DNA from: an uncultured Selenomonadales bacterium | GTDB lineage: Bacteria; Bacillota; Negativicutes; Selenomonadales; Selenomonadaceae | Direction of reading: 5' to 3' | DNA length: 64,000 nt | Assembly (NCBI GenBank): GCA_937877655.1 | Contig: CALFJC010000176.1 | Coordinates: 1-64,000, forward strand | In this document: one piece after another, positions 50,734-59,094 of the stretch | Position numbering within the stretch: position 1 is the stretch's first letter | How the letters are laid out: each line of letters starts with the position of its first letter | Notes under the pieces: generated by a model | The model's input: the letters and a program-made list of their open reading frames with translations, nothing else | What the model was told of the DNA's origin: nothing | Databases searched by the model: none | Position numbers and translations under genes: made by a program

Positions 50734-52030
50734 AGACGCTTTAAAATATCTGGATTGGCTTTGCATTTTCGGAGTAAAAGAAGGGCTCGAAAGAATCAAG
50801 GAATTGACAGCCGCATTGGGCGAACCGCAAAATTTTTATCGGACGATTCACGTTGCGGGCACAAACGGCAAAGGCTCCGTCTGCGCGATGCTCGCCGAAA
50901 TGTTGAAGGCTTCGGGCTTGAAAGTCGGCTTGTTTACTTCGCCGCATTTGGAAAGTTATTGCGAACGAATCCGTATTTATAACGGAAAAAATTTTGATGC
51001 TAGAAATGCGCAGGCATTTCGTACCGACGCGGCAAATGACTACGATAATTTTCAAAATCCGAGCGCGACCGCTGTTTGCGCACTTTTTAAAAGTGGTGAT
51101 AGAAATATTTCCGAAAAAGATTTTGCCGAGATGATTTTCCGCGTGAAAAATTGCAACGTAAATGCGACACATTTTGAGGTTTTGACTGCCGCCGCCTTTC
51201 TGTATTTTAAAGAACAAGCGGTTGACATTGCGGTTATCGAAGTCGGGCTCGGCGGAACTTTTGATTCTACGAACATTATCACGCCCGAAATTTCTGTTAT
51301 TACGAATGTCGCGCTTGATCACGAAAATATTTTGGGCGATTTGGAAAATATTGCGCGGAATAAGGCGGGCATTATCAAGGAAAATGTTCCTGTCGTGACA
51401 GGGGCGACCGGCAAGCCGCTTGAGATTATCAAAAAAGTTGCCGCCGAAAAAAATTCTCCGCTATATGAAATAAATCCCTATAACCTAAAACCTATAACCT
51501 GTAACCTGAACCTGCGCGGCGATTATCAAAAATTTAATGCGGCGGTAGCGATAAAGGCGGCGGAGATTCTAAAGCTTGACAAGGCGGCGATTGAAAAAGG
51601 TTTGGCTGAAGTCGAATGGGCGGGACGTTTTGAAGTCGTCGAAACTTCGGACGGAGTTTTTGTGATTGACGGGGCGCACAATCCGCATGGCGCAAAGGCA
51701 TTGCGTCAAGCTCTCGACAAAAATTTTCCGAGCGGCAAAAGAATTTGGGTTTTCGGCGCACTTAAGGACAAAAATTTTTCCGAGATGATAAAGATTTTAT
51801 TCCGCGCAGATGATTTTGTTATCGTGACGCCGCCCGATTCTGAACGTGCCGCCTCAACCGAAATGCTTTGCAAATGTCTGCATGAAAATAAAATTCCCTG
51901 CGCGGCAGTCGAAAATAATTTTGATGCAGTCGAACTCCTGAAAAAATCTTCGGGCGACGTGAAAATAATCGCGGGTTCGTTGTATCTGATTGGTACGCTA
52001 AGGAAATACATTGCGCTTGAGAAGAAGTAG
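50720..52030 (+). CDS. folC: Folylpolyglutamate/dihydrofolate synthase, with two repeat-derived insertions
   Basis: Adds glutamate to folates (and dihydropteroate) using ATP. It has 436 residues. The P-loop reads HVAGTNGKGSVCAMLAEML, then TSPHLESYCERIRI; later VIEVGLGGTFDSTN, TNVALDHENILGD, RNKAGIIKE, and VIDGAHNPHGA in the C-terminal ligase domain. Two stretches do not fit the family: residues ~88–126 (…NFDARNAQAFRTD…), encoded by the palindromic element, and residues ~252–265 (NPYNLKPITCNLN), encoded by a heptad minisatellite. Both keep the frame and both fall in loops, so the enzyme is probably functional. The start is TTG at 50720, with GAGGA nine bases upstream, inside the end of valS. 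Confidence 0.93.
   Translation: MKIYEDALKYLDWLCIFGVKEGLERIKELTAALGEPQNFYRTIHVAGTNGKGSVCAMLAEMLKASGLKVGLFTSPHLESYCERIRIYNGKNFDARNAQAFRTDAANDYDNFQNPSATAVCALFKSGDRNISEKDFAEMIFRVKNCNVNATHFEVLTAAAFLYFKEQAVDIAVIEVGLGGTFDSTNIITPEISVITNVALDHENILGDLENIARNKAGIIKENVPVVTGATGKPLEIIKKVAAEKNSPLYEINPYNLKPITCNLNLRGDYQKFNAAVAIKAAEILKLDKAAIEKGLAEVEWAGRFEVVETSDGVFVIDGAHNPHGAKALRQALDKNFPSGKRIWVFGALKDKNFSEMIKILFRADDFVIVTPPDSERAASTEMLCKCLHENKIPCAAVENNFDAVELLKKSSGDVKIIAGSLYLIGTLRKYIALEKK
50983..51097 (+). repeat. Palindromic ~110 bp element, copy 2 (inside folC)
   Basis: Aligns end to end with 10880–10989: AAAAAATTTTGATGCTAG, AATGCGCAG, GTACC-ACGCGG, the exact 16-mer GAGCGCGACCGCTGTT (51061–51076) and a terminal palindrome CACTTTT-T-AAAAGTG (51081–51095). 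It reads through without a stop in the folC frame, adding about 38 residues between RIRIYNGKN and NISEKDF. Confidence 0.8.
51475..51514 (+). repeat. Heptad minisatellite inside folC
   Basis: CCTATAA / CCTAAAA / CCTGTAA 7-mers, about five copies, read in frame as NPYNLKPITCNLN. It is the same class as the TAAAACC repeat before tilS. Confidence 0.8.
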
Positions 52031-52047
52031 CGGTTGGCGAGTTCACG

Positions 52048-52194
52048 GGCGCACAGGACGTGCGCCCGCCGGCAACGAAAACAGGATGTTTTCTTGCCGG
52101 TCAAACGCCCTTTTCTTTTGGCAACTTTTCTTTTGGGCGCAGCAAAAGAAAAGTTGTAAATCCTTCCACTTTTTGGAAAAAAAGGGGGCGAGAA
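52048..52194 (-). repeat. Modular hairpin element, locus 3
   Basis: Lies between folC and the O-antigen ligase-like gene, in reverse orientation to locus 1. Hairpins: CGGGCGCAC…GTGCGCCCG (52048–52070), CCGGCAACG…TTGCCGG (52071–52102), and a perfect 14 bp stem CAACTTTTCTTTTG with its complement (52124–52158). Then a CACTTTTTGGAAAAAAAGGG tail matches the other loci. Confidence 0.9.
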
Positions 52195-52195
52195 A

Positions 52196-53782
52196 ATGAA
52201 CAGAGTCAACGTCTTTGTGAGGCGGCGGCGAATAAAAAATCTGGAGCAGTGGACGCTTTACGCCATTTTGACCGAAGCATTTTTCCTCGCGCTCTCGGAA
52301 ACTGTGGCGGCGGCGGCAGTCATGTTCGGCGTCATGACATGGTTTTTGCGCAGTCAAATCGATTCAAAATACAAAATTCGCTCGTTGCCCTTTGATGTGC
52401 CCGTTTCGATTTTCCTTTTAATCGGCGCGGCAAGCGTTTTGCTGTCTTCGGCGCGAAGTCTCATGCTGATTTACAATTACTGTACACTTGTCGGCATTTA
52501 CGCCTTGACTTATCTAATCGTCGGACAAACAATCCGCACTCCCGCGCAGGTTAAGCAAGTCGCACAGGCACTCGGAGCTTCGGCAATTTTGGTCGTGTTA
52601 TGGGGATTTTTCCAATTCATCTTCGGAATAGACCCGGCGGACGTGAAATGGACTGATCCCGACGCCTTCCCCGAACTTAAAAAACGAATCTTCTCGACGC
52701 TGGAAAATCCAAATGTGCTGGCGGGCTATCTGAACATTTTTATTTGCTTGTCGCTCGGCTTTTTGTCGAAGGCGGAAAAACGCTCGCAGAAATTAATTTT
52801 AATCGGCGCGATAATTTTACTCGGTACATGTTTGATAATGACTTACTCACGCGGCGCATTCCTGACATTGGCGATAGTTTTGGCGATTTACGGCTTGTGG
52901 CAGGATTGGCGAGTTTTAATTTTGTTCGCGGCAGTCACGGCTTTAATCGGCTACAGCGACTCCGCCTTTATGAACAGAATTTTATCGACATTTACAATGA
53001 GTGATTCTTCCGAAGGCGTCAGAATAGGAATTTGGGTTAGCACAAGCGCAATGATTTCAGATCATCCCTTCGCAGGTATCGGCTGGGGAGCTTATCAATT
53101 CGTTTATCCGCAATACAACTACTACATTTCCGATCCGAACATTATTATCTATCACGCGCACAACATTTATCTGAATTTCGCCGCCGAAACAGGGATTGTC
53201 GGGGCTTTGGCTTTTTTCTGGTACTTTTTCGGGACAATGTTTGTTTCTTTCGGCGTGAGCCAACGCGGCGCGGAAAAATGGTTTGCCGAACGCTTGGAAA
53301 AAATTTTTGCGTCAAATAATTTTTTGCAGGAAATGGCAACCATTTTTAATGAAAAGCTCGCCGTTTTCTCAAATCTGTTCTTAAATCTCTTCGCTGGGGA
53401 GAAAAAGCCGCTTAAACTTAAAAAAATTCGTCGTTCCAATGTGATTCATAACGAAGAAATGAATTTCAGCGAACATACCCGCAAAAAATTCGCCGAAACC
53501 GAAATTTCCGACGAAAAAACTTCCGAAGAAACTTCAAACGAAGAAATTTCCGACGAAAAAATTTTTACAGAATCGGAGAGAAAATCACCACTCGCTTTGA
53601 AGGACGCAATGAATATTGACGATAAAAAATTTCTCGACGGATTCAGGCTCGGTATCGGGCTGGCGTTTTTGTCAATGGCTTTGAACGGCTTTACCGACGA
53701 TTTACTGTTTAATATCCCGACCTCAATGTTAATGTGGATGCTCGGTGCATTGAGCGCGGCTATTAACTTAATTAAAGAATAA
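52196..53782 (+). CDS. O-antigen ligase / polymerase-like membrane protein
   Basis: Polytopic membrane protein of the WaaL/Wzy type, which transfers or polymerises undecaprenyl-linked glycans. It has 528 residues with about ten to twelve membrane segments. Family marks in order: FSTLENPNVLAGYLNI, MTYSRGAFLTLA, SDHPFAGIGWGAY, and HAHNIYLNFAAETGIVGALAF (the catalytic His loop). After it come ~110 residues of charged, cytoplasmic-looking sequence with a repeated EEISDEK/ETSNEE motif (about 350–475), then final membrane segments. It fits a diderm envelope with LPS, or glycan transfer to protein. The ATG at 52196 follows GGGGGCGAG. Confidence 0.8.
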   Translation: MNRVNVFVRRRRIKNLEQWTLYAILTEAFFLALSETVAAAAVMFGVMTWFLRSQIDSKYKIRSLPFDVPVSIFLLIGAASVLLSSARSLMLIYNYCTLVGIYALTYLIVGQTIRTPAQVKQVAQALGASAILVVLWGFFQFIFGIDPADVKWTDPDAFPELKKRIFSTLENPNVLAGYLNIFICLSLGFLSKAEKRSQKLILIGAIILLGTCLIMTYSRGAFLTLAIVLAIYGLWQDWRVLILFAAVTALIGYSDSAFMNRILSTFTMSDSSEGVRIGIWVSTSAMISDHPFAGIGWGAYQFVYPQYNYYISDPNIIIYHAHNIYLNFAAETGIVGALAFFWYFFGTMFVSFGVSQRGAEKWFAERLEKIFASNNFLQEMATIFNEKLAVFSNLFLNLFAGEKKPLKLKKIRRSNVIHNEEMNFSEHTRKKFAETEISDEKTSEETSNEEISDEKIFTESERKSPLALKDAMNIDDKKFLDGFRLGIGLAFLSMALNGFTDDLLFNIPTSMLMWMLGALSAAINLIKE

Positions 53783-53797
53783 GGAGGCGCGTCATTC

Positions 53798-54421
53798 TTG
53801 AAAAAAATAATTTCGCAGGCAACGATTGACCGATTGCCGCTGTATTTTCGGACGTTGCGGCTCGTCGAGGATGAAGAAATGCAAATAATTTCCTCTGAAG
53901 AGCTCGGCAGACGTTTAGACATCACGCCGGAACAAATTCGCAAGGATCTGGCGACTTTCGGGCAATTCGGCAGAAAAGGTATCGGTTACGACGTTCATAC
54001 TTTGAAAAATAATATCGGAAATATTCTCGGCTTGCAGAATAAATGGCGGCTTGCGATTGTCGGCGTGGGACATTTGGGCGGCGCGCTTGCAAATTACGTT
54101 AATTTTGCCCCGATGGGCTTTTCCGTCGTCGCTTTGCTCGATATTAATGAAAAAATCGTCGGAAATGTGATTAACGGCGTTGAAATTGACGATTCAAGCC
54201 GCATGAACGAAGTTATTTTGAAAAAATCTGTCGATATTGGCGTTATTACCGTGCCCGCAAGTGAGGCGCAAGGTGTCGCCGAGCAATTAATTGCGGCGGG
54301 CGTCAAGGGTATTTGGAACTTTGCGCCGATAAAATTAAATGTTCCGCCCGATATTCCGCTTGTAAATGAAGATTTATCTGTCGGTTTGAGTGCTTTAAGC
54401 TATCATATGTCACAAAATTAA
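53798..54421 (+). CDS. rex: Redox-sensing transcriptional repressor Rex
   Basis: Senses the NADH/NAD+ ratio and represses fermentation and respiration genes at high NAD+. It has 207 residues. The N-terminal winged helix reads RLPLYFRTL…ISSEELGRRLDITPEQIRKDLATFGQFGRKGIGYDV; the Rossmann domain has VGVGHLGGALANY and a late VPASEAQGVAEQLIAAGVKGIWNFAP. It probably starts at TTG 53798 with AAGGAGG upstream. It lies 15 bases after the ligase-like gene and before secG. I saw no clear Rex operator in this window. Confidence 0.95.
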   Translation: MKKIISQATIDRLPLYFRTLRLVEDEEMQIISSEELGRRLDITPEQIRKDLATFGQFGRKGIGYDVHTLKNNIGNILGLQNKWRLAIVGVGHLGGALANYVNFAPMGFSVVALLDINEKIVGNVINGVEIDDSSRMNEVILKKSVDIGVITVPASEAQGVAEQLIAAGVKGIWNFAPIKLNVPPDIPLVNEDLSVGLSALSYHMSQN

Positions 54422-54437
54422 GGAGTTACGATTAAAA

Positions 54438-54665
54438 ATGATGACTGTTTTAATGATTTTGGACGCGATAATCTCAATCGCGTTGATTTTGGTAATTTTG
54501 GGGCAGGAAGCCAAGTCCGGCGGCATGGGCGGCATGGACGGCGGCTCCGATACCGTTTTTTCCGGCAAAGCTCGCGGTATGGACGCTCTTTTAGCCCGTT
54601 TAACCGTGATTTTGGGCGTTTTATTCGCGATTATCACTCTGATTATCGCTAAACTAAGCATGTAG
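54438..54665 (+). CDS. secG: Protein translocase subunit SecG
   Basis: A small partner of SecYE in the membrane export channel. It has 75 residues: two membrane helices (VLMILDAIISIALILVIL and LTVILGVLFAIITLII) joined by a Gly-rich loop (GQEAKSGGMGGMDGGSDTVF), the SecG signature. Two ATGs in a row begin it. It heads the conserved secG–esterase–rnr order of Firmicutes, here with two extra genes between the esterase and rnr. Confidence 0.92.
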   Translation: MMTVLMILDAIISIALILVILGQEAKSGGMGGMDGGSDTVFSGKARGMDALLARLTVILGVLFAIITLIIAKLSM

Positions 54666-54677
54666 GAGGAAATTATT

Positions 54678-55412
54678 TTGATTCAAGGCGGAGAATCTTT
54701 CTTTATGAAAGGCGGCGCAAGCGGCGTGTTGCTTATTCACGGCTTCACTGGGCTTCCCGCCGAACTTTTTTTGTTGGGAACTTTCCTTAACCGCGCAGAT
54801 TTCACTGTTCTTTGTCCGCGTTTGGCAGGGCACGCCACTGACGAAGATAATTTAATGCGCACAACCAAAAATGATTGGTTTTACTCGGTTTTGGACGCTT
54901 TTTCCGTCCTGAGCGGCGCGTGTGATGAAATTTTTGTCGTCGGACACTCTATGGGCGGGCTTTTAACCTTAAAACTCGCCGCCGAACGTAAAATTTCTAA
55001 AATTGTCACGCTCGCCGCGCCGATTTTTATTGATGAAGGGCTCGGATTAAAAAATTTGCCGCCAAAAGAGTTTTGCGGCAATGCCTGCATTATTCAGCCG
55101 CGCAGAAAATTGTTTGATGTCCCGCCCGCCGCCAACGAAGTTTATAAAAAAACGCCGCTTATCAGCGTTCACGAATTGATTTCTTTGATTGATGACGTAA
55201 AAAAACTCCTTCCGACCGTAAAAACTCCGATTTTAATTCTGCACGGCGAAGAAGATCATACCGCGCAGCCGCGAAGTGCCCGTTTTATCATGGATAATGT
55301 CGGCTCGGCGGTAAAAAAAGTTATTACCGTGCCGAATTCGGGACATTTATTGCCGCTTGATGAAAATCGAGAGCTTGTTTTCGAGGAAGTTTTAAATTTT
55401 TTTAGGAGCTGA
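54678..55412 (+). CDS. Alpha/beta-hydrolase, carboxylesterase Est30 type
   Basis: A 244-residue serine hydrolase. The oxyanion stretch reads VLLIHGFTGLPAEL, the nucleophile elbow VVGHSMGGLL, a late Asp in HGEEDHTAQPRSA and the His in VPNSGHLLPLD complete the triad. Related esterases sit between secG and rnr in Bacillus and Geobacillus; the physiological substrate is unknown. The start is TTG at 54678 with GGAGGAAA upstream. Confidence 0.85.
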   Translation: MIQGGESFFMKGGASGVLLIHGFTGLPAELFLLGTFLNRADFTVLCPRLAGHATDEDNLMRTTKNDWFYSVLDAFSVLSGACDEIFVVGHSMGGLLTLKLAAERKISKIVTLAAPIFIDEGLGLKNLPPKEFCGNACIIQPRRKLFDVPPAANEVYKKTPLISVHELISLIDDVKKLLPTVKTPILILHGEEDHTAQPRSARFIMDNVGSAVKKVITVPNSGHLLPLDENRELVFEEVLNFFRS

Positions 55413-55417
55413 TTACA

Positions 55418-56272
55418 TTGCAAACCAAGCAAAGCAAGTTGAGATTCGCTTTGGAAATGGCTGACGGCACTCAAGTTCGCGATATTGACGCGCTCAAAGA
55501 ACATTTCGACCTTGATTCCGTTAAAAAATATTTTTCGGACGGAACTTTGCTTAAATGGCTCGAAGATCGTTATTACGAGGACGAATTGGAAGAAATTGAA
55601 AAAATTTCCCCGTTTGATAACGATTTGGGGCAAAAACTCTGCGATATTTTCGGAATAGAGTCCGAAGAAGACATTTCGCGCCGCCTTGAACGCCTTAATC
55701 GTCTTAAAACCTTCACAAACGACGAAAATATTTTGGAAAACGTCGACCAAGTCGCTTTTGACCAAGAAGATTTGGCTGATTTGCTCGATAAAGGCATTCG
55801 CGAAATTTATCTCTGCAATAACAGATTTTCCATTCCTCTCCGCGTCAAAAATAAAATTTATATCGGCGTCGGTAAGTCTGTTGCCGTCATTCGCAGTGAT
55901 AAAATCGTTGATTTCGAGACTTTGAACATCGTTTTTAGAAATATTTCCTTCAATAACGAGTATCTTAAGCTTTTAGCCGATAAAAATCCCGCAAAAATTC
56001 TCGGCGGTACCGCTGAAATTACTACTACTATCATAAATCGCGCCGGTATTCACGATAAACTCGCCTCCGCCTTCGTAAAAAAGGCTTGTTCTTTTAAATC
56101 CGATATTAAAATCAGCGCGAAAGGCAAAAGTGTTGACGCAAAAAGTCTAATGATGCTTATGACTATCGGGCTCGCGCCCAATTTGGAAGTTACAATCGTT
56201 GCTAAGGGCGAAGATTCCCAAAAAGCCGTCGAGGAATTGAAAAATTTCATTGATTCGGGCTTTTCCGAGTGA
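55418..56272 (+). CDS. Protein with a C-terminal HPr-like domain
   Basis: A 284-residue protein. The last ~75 residues resemble HPr, the phosphocarrier of the PTS: INRAGIHDKLASAFVKKACSF, DIKISAKGKSVDAKSLMMLMTIGL, VTIVAKGEDSQKAVEELKNFI. The active His is kept (GIHDK), but the Arg-Pro that normally follows it (AGLHARP) is replaced by Asp-Lys-Leu, so phospho-transfer may be altered. The first ~100 residues (VRDIDALKEHFDLDSVKKYF… WLEDRYYEDELEEIEKI) form a conserved-looking helical region that I have not been able to assign; the middle part (100–200) is a beta-type region. Its start is TTG at 55418. It sits inside the secG–rnr operon; the role could be sugar-status sensing. Confidence 0.65.
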   Translation: MQTKQSKLRFALEMADGTQVRDIDALKEHFDLDSVKKYFSDGTLLKWLEDRYYEDELEEIEKISPFDNDLGQKLCDIFGIESEEDISRRLERLNRLKTFTNDENILENVDQVAFDQEDLADLLDKGIREIYLCNNRFSIPLRVKNKIYIGVGKSVAVIRSDKIVDFETLNIVFRNISFNNEYLKLLADKNPAKILGGTAEITTTIINRAGIHDKLASAFVKKACSFKSDIKISAKGKSVDAKSLMMLMTIGLAPNLEVTIVAKGEDSQKAVEELKNFIDSGFSE

Positions 56273-56291
56273 TTTTTAAGGAGTTGATTGC

Positions 56292-56690
56292 ATGAATGAT
56301 GATTTTTGCTTCGCTTGCGGCGAAAATAATCCTTTCGGCTTGCATTTAACCTTTAATTTCGACGGAGAACGCATTTTTTCCAAAAAAATCCTGCCAAAAG
56401 AGTTTCAAGGCTATGAAGGCGCGGTTCACGGCGGAATTATTTCGACAATGCTTGATGAAACTATGTGCAAGTTCATTTCCGCCAAATATCACGAAAAATC
56501 TTTAACGGCGCGGCTCGAAGTGCGATTTAAATACCCGACGCCGATAAATCAGGAGGTGAAAATTACTGCATGGCAAGAAAATCAGCGAAAAAACATAATA
56601 ACAATGCGTTCGACGGTCGAAACGGCGGACGGCACGATAACGGCGGAGGCAACGGCAAAATTCGCGCTCTTATCGGCAAAATCAGCGTGA
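56292..56690 (+). CDS. Hotdog-fold thioesterase (PaaI-like)
   Basis: A 132-residue thioesterase: CFACGENNPFGLHLTF at the start, then the signature EGAVHGGIISTMLDETMCKF with the active-site Asp/Glu region, and LEVRFKYPTPINQEVKITAW. It would hydrolyse acyl-CoA or acyl-ACP esters; the substrate is unknown. Its last 121 bases overlap the start of the RNase R gene in another frame. Confidence 0.85.
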   Translation: MNDDFCFACGENNPFGLHLTFNFDGERIFSKKILPKEFQGYEGAVHGGIISTMLDETMCKFISAKYHEKSLTARLEVRFKYPTPINQEVKITAWQENQRKNIITMRSTVETADGTITAEATAKFALLSAKSA

Positions 56691-58525
56691 ATCTTAAAGG
56701 TTTCGGCTTTTTTGCGCCCGAAAAAGGCGGTTCCGACGTATTTATTGCCGCCGAAAACCTGCGCGGAGCCATAAACGGCGATAAAGTCAGAGTAAAAATT
56801 ATCGACGATTGGCACGGGCGGCGCGAAGGACAAATTATTGAGATTTTGGAGCGCGCAAAGGACATTTTCGTCGGAACTCTCAATAAAATCGGCAAAAAAA
56901 CCGTCTTCATACCCGATGATAAGCGCATTACGCAAAAAATAATCCTGCCGAATCAAAAATTTCTGCCGAATACAAAGGTAGTTGTAAAAATAACGTCGTG
57001 GGAGCCTCTGCGCGGACAAATTACAGAGATTTTGGGCAAAGAAAATGCACCCGGCGTAGAAATACGCGGGATTTTGCGAAGTCACGGCGTGGAAGAAGAA
57101 TTTCCGCCCGAAGTGCAAGCCGAAGCCGCCAAAATCGAACTTTCACCGAGTAAAATTGAAATTTCTTGTCGAATCGACCGCCGAAACTTAAAAATCGTGA
57201 CGATTGACGGCGAGGACGCAAAAGATTTGGATGACGGAGTGTTCGCCGCAGAAATTGACGGCGGATTTTTTTTGGGCGTGTACATTGCCGACGTGAGCCA
57301 CTACGTGAAGCGGAATTCTGCGCTGGATCGAGAGGCTTTTGAACGCGGAACGAGTATTTATCCCGTCGATAGGGTCGTTCCCATGTTGCCGAAAGAATTA
57401 TCCAACGGAATTTGCAGTTTAAACGCGGGAGTAGACCGTTTGGCGATGGCTTGCGAGATGAAATTGGATTTTTCGGGCGAAGTCGTCGATTATTCGATAT
57501 TTCCGACGGTTATTCACGTTTTCAGGCGATTAAGTTATAAGGAAGTGAATAAATTCTTTGACGGCGATAAAAATTTGTCGGATTGCGCGGAAAATCTCCG
57601 AGTTTTGAAGAAAATACATGACTTGCGGAAAAAAATTCGAGAAAAACGCGGCGCGATAGACTTCGACTTACCCGAAATGAAAATATTGCTGAATTCGGCG
57701 GGAAAACCGCTCGAAATAACCAAAAGAATACAAACATTGGGCGAATCGATAATCGAAGAGTGCATGTTATTGGCGAATGAGACGGTGGCTGAACACACAA
57801 TCAAGAAAAAAATCGCGAGTTTGTATCGAATACACGAATTGCCGACGCCCGAAAAGGTTTTGACGCTGAATAATTTGCTTGCACACTTCAATTTACACAT
57901 AAACAAGGGAAAAGAGCCGTCAGAATTCCAAAAAATCTTATCGAAGGCAAAAAACATGCCTGCAGAGAAAATAATAATGAGTTATGCGTTAAGAACGATG
58001 CAACAAGCGCGATATTCGCCAGAAAATCTCGGACATTTCGGGTTAGCGGCGGAATTTTATACACATTTCACGTCACCGATAAGGCGATACCCCGATTTAA
58101 TGGTTCACAGGGCGTTGAAAGGTGAAATTTTGAAGAATTTGGAAGAAACGGCGCGAAAAAGTTCGGAAAGAGAGCGACGAGCGACGGAAATAGAGCGCGA
58201 GGCATTGGATTTAAAAGCAGTTGAGTATATGCAACGATTTGTCGGACAAAATTTTGACGGAGTGATAGAAAGTGTGACGAATTTTGGGTTTTTCGTTGAG
58301 TTGGATAACGGAGTAGACGGCTTGGTAAGGATTTCGGAGCTTGGCGGCGATTATTATGAATATGTGGAGCGGGAATTTGCGATAATCGGGCAGGCAACGG
58401 GAAAAATGTTCAAAATTGGCGATGAAGTGCGGGTGAAATTGATTGAGGCGAACGAAAAGTTGCGGCAACTGACATTTCGGCTTATAAGCGGGGTGTCGAG
58501 CCGCGAATTGATAGCGAAAATGTAA
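56570..58525 (+). CDS. rnr: Ribonuclease R
   Basis: A 3'–5' exoribonuclease that degrades structured RNA and, with tmRNA, faulty messages. It has 651 residues. A basic Asn-rich N-terminus (RKSAKKHNNNAFDGRNGG) leads into cold-shock domains (VNLKGFGFFAPEKGGSDVFI), the RNB catalytic domain with TIDGEDAKDLDDGVFA, YIADVSHYVKRNSALDREA, TSIYPVDRVVPMLP and HFTSPIRRYPDLMVHR, and a C-terminal S1 domain (GVIESVTNFGFFVELDNGVDGLVRISEL). It lacks the long N-terminal HTH of Escherichia RNase R. The ATG at 56570 has GGAGGTG upstream and lies within the thioesterase gene (121 bases of overlap). Confidence 0.93.
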   Translation: MARKSAKKHNNNAFDGRNGGRHDNGGGNGKIRALIGKISVNLKGFGFFAPEKGGSDVFIAAENLRGAINGDKVRVKIIDDWHGRREGQIIEILERAKDIFVGTLNKIGKKTVFIPDDKRITQKIILPNQKFLPNTKVVVKITSWEPLRGQITEILGKENAPGVEIRGILRSHGVEEEFPPEVQAEAAKIELSPSKIEISCRIDRRNLKIVTIDGEDAKDLDDGVFAAEIDGGFFLGVYIADVSHYVKRNSALDREAFERGTSIYPVDRVVPMLPKELSNGICSLNAGVDRLAMACEMKLDFSGEVVDYSIFPTVIHVFRRLSYKEVNKFFDGDKNLSDCAENLRVLKKIHDLRKKIREKRGAIDFDLPEMKILLNSAGKPLEITKRIQTLGESIIEECMLLANETVAEHTIKKKIASLYRIHELPTPEKVLTLNNLLAHFNLHINKGKEPSEFQKILSKAKNMPAEKIIMSYALRTMQQARYSPENLGHFGLAAEFYTHFTSPIRRYPDLMVHRALKGEILKNLEETARKSSERERRATEIEREALDLKAVEYMQRFVGQNFDGVIESVTNFGFFVELDNGVDGLVRISELGGDYYEYVEREFAIIGQATGKMFKIGDEVRVKLIEANEKLRQLTFRLISGVSSRELIAKM

Positions 58526-58531
58526 AAAAAG

Positions 58532-58562
58532 CCTCTCGGACGAAAGTTTGAGAGGTTTTTTT
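58532..58562 (+). terminator. Terminator after rnr
   Basis: CCTCTC (58532–58537) pairs with GAGAGG (58550–58555), with further pairing inside, then seven T. Confidence 0.8.
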
Positions 58563-58596
58563 ATTGCTCGAAAGGAAATTTTCGATTTAAAAAACA

Positions 58597-58622
58597 TTGA
58601 CAGAATCATTTTTTTTTATAAT
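58597..58622 (+). promoter_or_regulatory. Promoter of the small exported protein gene
   Basis: A perfect TTGACA (58597–58602) and a perfect TATAAT (58617–58622), but with only 14 bases between. The short spacer makes this a weak or regulated promoter unless a different -35 is used. Confidence 0.5.
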
Positions 58623-58678
58623 GCTTGCGAAGTTTTTGAGGCGGCATTGTTTCTTGATTTAAGAGAGGATGATGTTTT

Positions 58679-59041
58679 ATGAGGAAAATTGCGGTGCTGT
58701 TCATGATTTTGTCGGGCATTATGTTCGCTTACATTCCTCAAGTTTCGGCGCAAGAAGTTTATGCAGTGACCGAAAAGAACGGCGGGAAAATCAATGATTA
58801 TTACGTTGTAACCGAGTCGATTCAGCAAGAAGGTCAAGCGTTCGGGGTAACAATTCATGTTGTCGGTCAAAATCATTCGTATAATAACTATTCAAATTGG
58901 TTTTATGCTTACATGAACGGAGCGTGGCATTTTGTTCCTGGCGGACAGCTTGCGGCGGCAATGCGAATCGACAGAATTGAAGACCCGATGTTTCGTAGCG
59001 TGATATACGGCGTCTTTAGTACGGCTCGCCAATACATGTGA
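58679..59041 (+). CDS. Small exported protein of unknown function
   Basis: A 120-residue protein with a Sec signal peptide (MRKIAVLFMILSGIMFAYIP, likely cut after QVSA). The mature part (~96 residues) is aromatic-rich: YYVVTESIQQEGQ, GQNHSYNNYSNWFYAYMNGA, then a His/Phe segment HFVPGGQLAAAMR. There is no lipobox and I do not recognise a family. It is monocistronic, with its own promoter and terminator. The gap around it holds only those sites. Confidence 0.7.
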   Translation: MRKIAVLFMILSGIMFAYIPQVSAQEVYAVTEKNGGKINDYYVVTESIQQEGQAFGVTIHVVGQNHSYNNYSNWFYAYMNGAWHFVPGGQLAAAMRIDRIEDPMFRSVIYGVFSTARQYM

Positions 59042-59062
59042 AAGTTTATATTGAAACAAAAG

Positions 59063-59094
59063 CCCTTCGGCAAGTGCCGGAGGGAATTTTTTTT
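59063..59094 (+). terminator. Terminator after the small exported gene
   Basis: CCCTTCGGCA (59063–59072) pairs with TGCCGGAGGG (59075–59084), then AATTTTTTTT. Confidence 0.85.
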
